Notes under the pieces: generated by a model
The model's database searches: none
The model's input: the letters and a program-made list of their open reading frames with translations, nothing else
What the model was told of the DNA's origin: nothing
Shown here: in pieces, positions 13,731 through 16,228 of the stretch
Layout of the letters: every line of letters begins with the position of its first letter
Numbering within the stretch: position 1 is the first letter of the stretch
Position numbers and translations under genes: made by a program
NCBI GenBank assembly: GCA_029863035.1
Contig: JAOTWH010000028.1
Coordinates: 1 to 16,228 of the forward strand
Length of the DNA: 16,228 nucleotides
From: Acidimicrobiia bacterium
Lineage (GTDB): Bacteria > Actinomycetota > Acidimicrobiia > UBA5794 > JAOTWH01
Reading direction: 5' to 3'

Positions 13731-14441
13731 ATGAACACCCCTAGAAGGATGCTCTCGTCGCTGGCCATGCTGGCGATGATCGGCACCTCATGCAGCGGCC
13801 TCGACGCCGCCACCGCGGCCGACGCGGCCGACGCGGTCGACGCGCCCGCCGAGACCACAGCACCAGACACTTCGATAGTGCTCAAGATCACCGCGGTCAC
13901 GACCACTCTCCCGCCAATCGCCGAGGCACCCGACGGCTTCGAGTACCACGACGTCTCCTCGGCAGGTTTCGGCGTAGCGGTCCCTACGCGTTGGATAGCC
14001 GTGGACCTCACAACCGATGACCTGGCAGCCCTCATCACCGAGCTCGATCTCGACCCCGACACCGAGGCGCTAGTGCGTCAAGGCATGGCGGGCGGCGTTT
14101 CGCTCATGGCCATCGACACCGCCGAGAACACCAACGTCAACATCATCTCGGTGCCGCGCCAAGCCGGCGACTCCCTCGACAACATCGAATCGCTGGCCGC
14201 GGCTCAGATCGAGCAGGCCTTCGGCGGAACGATCGTGTCAACGGACCGCGTTGAGGTGGATGGCAGGGAGGCCGTGAAAATCGTCTACGAAGCGGACTTC
14301 GGAACAGGTCCGGCCGAGGGACACCAGTACTACATCGTCGCCGACTCCGCGATCTTCATCGCGACCTTCACCACCTTCTCCGAAGCTGCCGATCGAGACG
14401 TATTCGCCCAGGTGATGGGCACCTTCGAACTGATCTCTTAG
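13731..14441 (+). CDS. Putative lipoprotein, PsbP/DcrB/LpqN-like
   Basis: This is a predicted membrane-anchored extracytoplasmic protein of unknown role. From ATG 13731 it is 236 aa. An ATG at 13722 would add three residues, but the second has a better placed GAGAAG upstream. The signal peptide MNTPRRMLSSLAMLAMIGTSC gives Cys21 as lipid site. An Ala/Asp/Thr-rich linker to about residue 60 contains a near-exact 9-bp repeat. The mature domain starts with FGVAVPTRW and continues through NVNIISVPRQAGDSLDNIES, a VEVDGREAVKIVYEADF strand pair, YYIVADSAIFIATFTT and VMGTFEL at the end. This order of strands resembles the PsbP/DcrB-like fold of actinobacterial LpqN/LpqT lipoproteins. It diverges from the deaminase across about 60 bp and meets the mocA-like gene tail to tail. 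Confidence 0.75.
   Translation: MNTPRRMLSSLAMLAMIGTSCSGLDAATAADAADAVDAPAETTAPDTSIVLKITAVTTTLPPIAEAPDGFEYHDVSSAGFGVAVPTRWIAVDLTTDDLAALITELDLDPDTEALVRQGMAGGVSLMAIDTAENTNVNIISVPRQAGDSLDNIESLAAAQIEQAFGGTIVSTDRVEVDGREAVKIVYEADFGTGPAEGHQYYIVADSAIFIATFTTFSEAADRDVFAQVMGTFELIS
13815..13850 (+). repeat. 9-bp tandem repeat in the lipoprotein linker
   Basis: GCGGCCGAC occurs at 13815-13823 and 13824-13832, then GCGGTCGAC and the more diverged GCGCCCGCC. It encodes ADADVDAPA-like linker residues right after the lipobox. This is a minor slippage-prone tract. Confidence 0.8.
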
Positions 14442-15019
14442 GAAGCGTCCAAGGCCCGGCGGTAGTCCTCTTCGGTATTGATATCGACCGGCTTGGTGGC
14501 AGCGATGTCGAAGCGGAGCACCTCCCCTGGAGCCTCCTCATGTAGCAGCGGCCACAAGGCCTTGTCGCCCTCATGGCGCGATAGGGATGACACGAACAGG
14601 TCGGACAGAATGAATGGGTGCCCTTCACCATCGGTGTAGCGAGCGATGGCGGCATAACCAGGGTTGGCATCCCATGCCACCAGCAACGCGTCTATCACGT
14701 CGGTACCAACGCCCGGCATATCCCCCAGCAGAACCATGACGGGTTGGCCCGGCCAGTTGTCGCTGCCTGCCAGCAGCGAAGAGAGATTCCCCTCGCCCGG
14801 GTCAGGGTTGACAGCCCACTCTGCCCGGCCCAGCGCAACGGTCTCGGTGTCGAACTCTTCGGCTACCACGACAACCACCCCTTCCAACTGCGAAGCCTCG
14901 GCCGCCCGCACGACGGTCTCGAGAATGGTCGTGCCCCGATACGGAAGCAGCTGCTTCGGCTTGCCCATCCTGGTCGACGACCCGGCGGCCAGGACCACCC
15001 CTAGAACCGGCTCATTCAT
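14438..15019 (-). CDS. mocA: MocA-type molybdenum cofactor nucleotidyltransferase
   Basis: This is a cytoplasmic nucleotidyltransferase (193 aa) of the MobA/MocA family. MocA enzymes join CTP to Mo-molybdopterin to make the cytosine-dinucleotide cofactor of xanthine-oxidase-family enzymes. The N-terminal nucleotide loop is LAAGSSTRMGKPKQLLPYRG (residues 10-29). The metal-binding motif is GDMPG with Asp100. NPDPGEGNLSSLLAG matches the family NPxxxxGxxxSL motif. GHPFIL and the C-terminal DINTEEDY are also typical. The spacing SSTRMGKPKQLLP is closer to MocA than to MobA (SxRMGxDKALL), so I call MocA, although other relatives (e.g. CoxI-type accessory proteins) share it. The right-edge gene on the same strand looks like such a hydroxylase. 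The stop overlaps that of the lipoprotein gene by 4 nt, tail to tail. ATG 15019 is chosen. Confidence 0.82.
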   Translation of the reverse strand: MNEPVLGVVLAAGSSTRMGKPKQLLPYRGTTILETVVRAAEASQLEGVVVVVAEEFDTETVALGRAEWAVNPDPGEGNLSSLLAGSDNWPGQPVMVLLGDMPGVGTDVIDALLVAWDANPGYAAIARYTDGEGHPFILSDLFVSSLSRHEGDKALWPLLHEEAPGEVLRFDIAATKPVDINTEEDYRRALDAS

Positions 15020-15050
15020 CGAGAGCGTTGTTCGTTGACTTCATCGCCGG

Positions 15051-15089
15051 GATGGTAGGTAACACCTCGCCGAGGACTTACCTACCATC
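15051..15089. promoter_or_regulatory. Perfect 12-bp dyad in the mocA/SH3-lipoprotein divergent region
   Basis: GATGGTAGGTAA (15051-15062) and TTACCTACCATC (15078-15089) are exact inverse complements. The 15-nt spacer holds a second dyad, CCTCG-C-CGAGG (15065-15075). The dyad lies 31 nt upstream of mocA and 29 nt upstream of the SH3 lipoprotein ATG. Each strand carries a TACCAT (TAnnnT form) in its downstream arm, and TTGACT stands at 15035-15040. It could be an operator controlling both genes or a transcribed hairpin. The 99-bp gap has nothing else except AGGAGG at 15107-15112. Confidence 0.6.
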
Positions 15090-15118
15090 ACCCCTCTGGA
15101 GGGTTCAGGAGGGAAACG

Positions 15119-15895
15119 ATGCCTGTTGTTAGATCGTTGCTGATGGCCGTCGCACTGATGATGACTGCCGCCGCTTGCTCCTCTGACTCCGCGCCGGCGA
15201 CGACCGCCGCCTCGGTCTCAACCACCGACCCGGCGCCAACGACCACGTCACCATCGCCCACCACCTCGGCCGAGCCGTTGCCGACAGCGACCACGTCTGG
15301 TGCAACCACCACGACTCTGCCAGGAGAGCCTTTCGATCTATTCGTGCCGCAAGACGGTGAGATGTTGTCGGTTGTAGGCGTCGCTCACGACGATGTGCTC
15401 AATGTTCGTCAAGGTCCAGGTGTGAGCTACGAAATAATCGGGACGCTCCCTCCGACCGCTGACGATGTCGCAGGAACCGGCGTAGGCAGGATCTTGGAGT
15501 CGTCCATCTGGTGGCAGGTGGTGGCCTTCGGCACCGAGGGCTGGGTCAACTCGAGCTTCGTGTCACGGACCGGGGACGTGGTCGACCTGACCTCGATGGT
15601 GGTTGACGACCTCGGCGAGATCCCTGCTGCAGAGACCATGCTCGAGCTTGGGTTGATCGTGGCCACCGAGCTGGCATCGGTAGATCCAGCCTCCGACATC
15701 GTTATGTCGATACCGCCGTCAGGAGGAGACGTCGGTGAGGTGACCTACGACATACTCGGCTTCGGTGACGATTCCTTCGCCGGATATCGATTGCACATCT
15801 TTGGGCAATTCATAGAGGGGGAGTTCTCCCTGATGGCCGTCGAAGCCACCGAGTTGTGCCAGCGTGGGACAACCGCAGAGGGGCGGTGCGCTTAA
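15119..15895 (+). CDS. Putative SH3b-domain lipoprotein
   Basis: This is a predicted surface lipoprotein of unknown role, 258 aa. The start is ATG 15119, with AGGAGG 6 nt upstream. The signal peptide MPVVRSLLMAVALMMTAAAC gives Cys20 as lipid site. Residues 21-68 are a Thr/Ser/Pro/Ala-rich linker that keeps the domain away from the membrane. Residues about 84-150 match a bacterial SH3 (SH3b) domain: VLNVRQGPGVSYEIIGTLPP is the usual LNVRSGPGxxYxxIGxL motif, and WWQVVAFGTEGWVNSSFVS is the usual closing W..V...G..GWV...Y motif. SH3b domains often bind cell-wall peptides. No enzymatic domain is attached. The C-terminal part (about 165-258) has two cysteines near the end and no family I recognise. 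Downstream is a hairpin-rich gene-free stretch. Confidence 0.8.
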   Translation: MPVVRSLLMAVALMMTAAACSSDSAPATTAASVSTTDPAPTTTSPSPTTSAEPLPTATTSGATTTTLPGEPFDLFVPQDGEMLSVVGVAHDDVLNVRQGPGVSYEIIGTLPPTADDVAGTGVGRILESSIWWQVVAFGTEGWVNSSFVSRTGDVVDLTSMVVDDLGEIPAAETMLELGLIVATELASVDPASDIVMSIPPSGGDVGEVTYDILGFGDDSFAGYRLHIFGQFIEGEFSLMAVEATELCQRGTTAEGRCA

Positions 15896-15907
15896 GTCAA
15901 TTGGATT

Positions 15908-15929
15908 CCCCTCCCGCTTGCGGGAGGGG
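15908..15929 (+). terminator. 10-bp hairpin after the SH3b lipoprotein gene
   Basis: CCCCTCCCGC-TT-GCGGGAGGGG is a perfect stem 12 nt past the stop codon, followed by GAGGGGAGGG rather than a U-run. Its sequence resembles the outer arms of the composite repeats at 5990-6410 and 12475-12646. It may be a stripped-down relative that serves as a transcription end. Confidence 0.55.
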
Positions 15930-16116
15930 TGAGGGGAGGGTGTCAACCCGTCAGGAGATTCCGACGCGTGGCCAGTTCGCGGTAGCGATTGGCACCCCCA
16001 CCCGGCCTATCACAAAGGCACCGCCGCAGGCGGTGCGACCGAGGGCGACAGTCGAGGCCGGGTAGGACTCGACGAAGCCCGACCAAATCCCCCACTTCGT
16101 GGGGGAGGTGAGAGAA
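15930..16116. other. Gene-free stretch with nested hairpins
   Basis: No convincing coding frame is seen between the SH3b lipoprotein and the right-edge gene. ACCCGGCCT (16000-16008) pairs with AGGCCGGGT (16055-16063). Between them is the perfect hairpin GCACCGCC-GCA-GGCGGTGC (16018-16036). GTCGAG/CTCGAC (16051-16056/16069-16074) offers a competing stem. Nearer the right-edge gene, TCCCCCAC-TTC-GTGGGGGA (16088-16106) lies 11 nt past its stop and could act as its terminator. The last stem resembles the short arms of the composite repeats. A structured RNA or a repeat of a different family is possible. Confidence 0.5.
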
Positions 16117-16228
16117 CTACTCCACCCCCGTGATGTCCTGTGGCCTCACCGGGACACGGTTGAAATGTTTACCGACCGCGTTGGCGATGGCGGCGGCGAT
16201 GGCGGGGGTGGAGCTGATGGTGGGTGAC
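16117..16228 (-). CDS. C-terminus of a CoxL/XdhB-type molybdenum hydroxylase large subunit (partial)
   Basis: Only the last 36 codons are present, with the start beyond the right edge. The minus-strand frame ends at the stop CTA (16117-16119 on the plus strand). Its protein begins SPTISSTPAIAAAIANAVGK and then HFNRVPVRPQDITGVE. Aerobic CO dehydrogenase and xanthine dehydrogenase large subunits end in the pattern G-(S/A)-PPA(I/V)xNAVxDALG followed by (L/I)P(L/V)TPExI, and this fits it well. Those enzymes carry a molybdopterin cytosine dinucleotide. That agrees with the mocA-like gene 1.1 kb away on the same strand and the moaA, moeB and tup genes in the window. The substrate (CO, xanthine or another) cannot be told from this piece. 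An iron-sulfur or FAD subunit may lie outside the window. Confidence 0.65.
   Translation of the reverse strand, partial: SPTISSTPAIAAAIANAVGKHFNRVPVRPQDITGVE

Overview
This is high-GC DNA that looks chromosomal. Several traits point to an actinobacterium: lipoprotein signal peptides with acidic or Thr/Pro-rich linkers, GTG and TTG starts, GTGA/ATGA start-stop overlaps, and TAnnnT -10 boxes placed directly before start codons. Acidimicrobiia is my best guess, but that is an inference from style and not from a marker gene. No rRNA, tRNA, CRISPR array, phage gene or transposase is visible.

Layout. (1) Positions 1-2276, minus strand: an AapJ-like general amino-acid binding protein followed by an AapQ-like permease that runs off the left edge. 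(2) 2398-5978, plus strand: a compact operon of tungstate/molybdate ABC permease (tupB), ATPase (tupC) and binding lipoprotein (tupA), then a rhodanese-MoeB fusion that activates the sulfur carrier for molybdopterin. (3) 5979-6425: an intergenic block filled with two copies of a palindromic composite repeat. (4) 6426-7430: moaA, the radical-SAM first step of molybdenum cofactor (Moco) synthesis. (5) 7547-12457, plus strand: a complete BMP-family nucleoside/purine-type ABC importer, made of binding lipoprotein, double ATPase and two permeases, with a strong hairpin between the first two genes. (6) 12458-12659: a third copy of the composite repeat. (7) 12660-13670, minus: a purine deaminase with the signature of adenine deaminases. 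(8) 13731-14441, plus: a lipoprotein resembling LpqN/DcrB-type proteins. (9) 14438-15019, minus: a MocA-type Moco nucleotidyltransferase. (10) 15119-15895, plus: an SH3b lipoprotein behind a perfect 12-bp dyad. (11) 15896-16116: a gene-free, hairpin-rich stretch. (12) 16117-end, minus: what looks like the C-terminus of a CoxL/XdhB-type molybdenum hydroxylase large subunit.

How it fits together. The window seems built around molybdenum enzymes and purines. TupBCA brings in the oxyanion, the MoeB fusion and MoaA act in molybdopterin synthesis, MocA would make the cytosine-dinucleotide form used by xanthine-oxidase-family enzymes, and the right-edge gene looks like such an enzyme. The BMP importer and adenine deaminase could supply hypoxanthine to it. 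The individual gene calls are solid. The linked purine-molybdenum pathway is an inference from neighbourhood.

The least explained parts are the non-coding ones: the composite repeat family, the 12-bp dyad in the mocA/SH3 divergent region, the nested hairpins at 15908-16106, and a contrast between apparently leaderless genes and lipoprotein genes that all carry AGGAGG exactly 6 nt before ATG.
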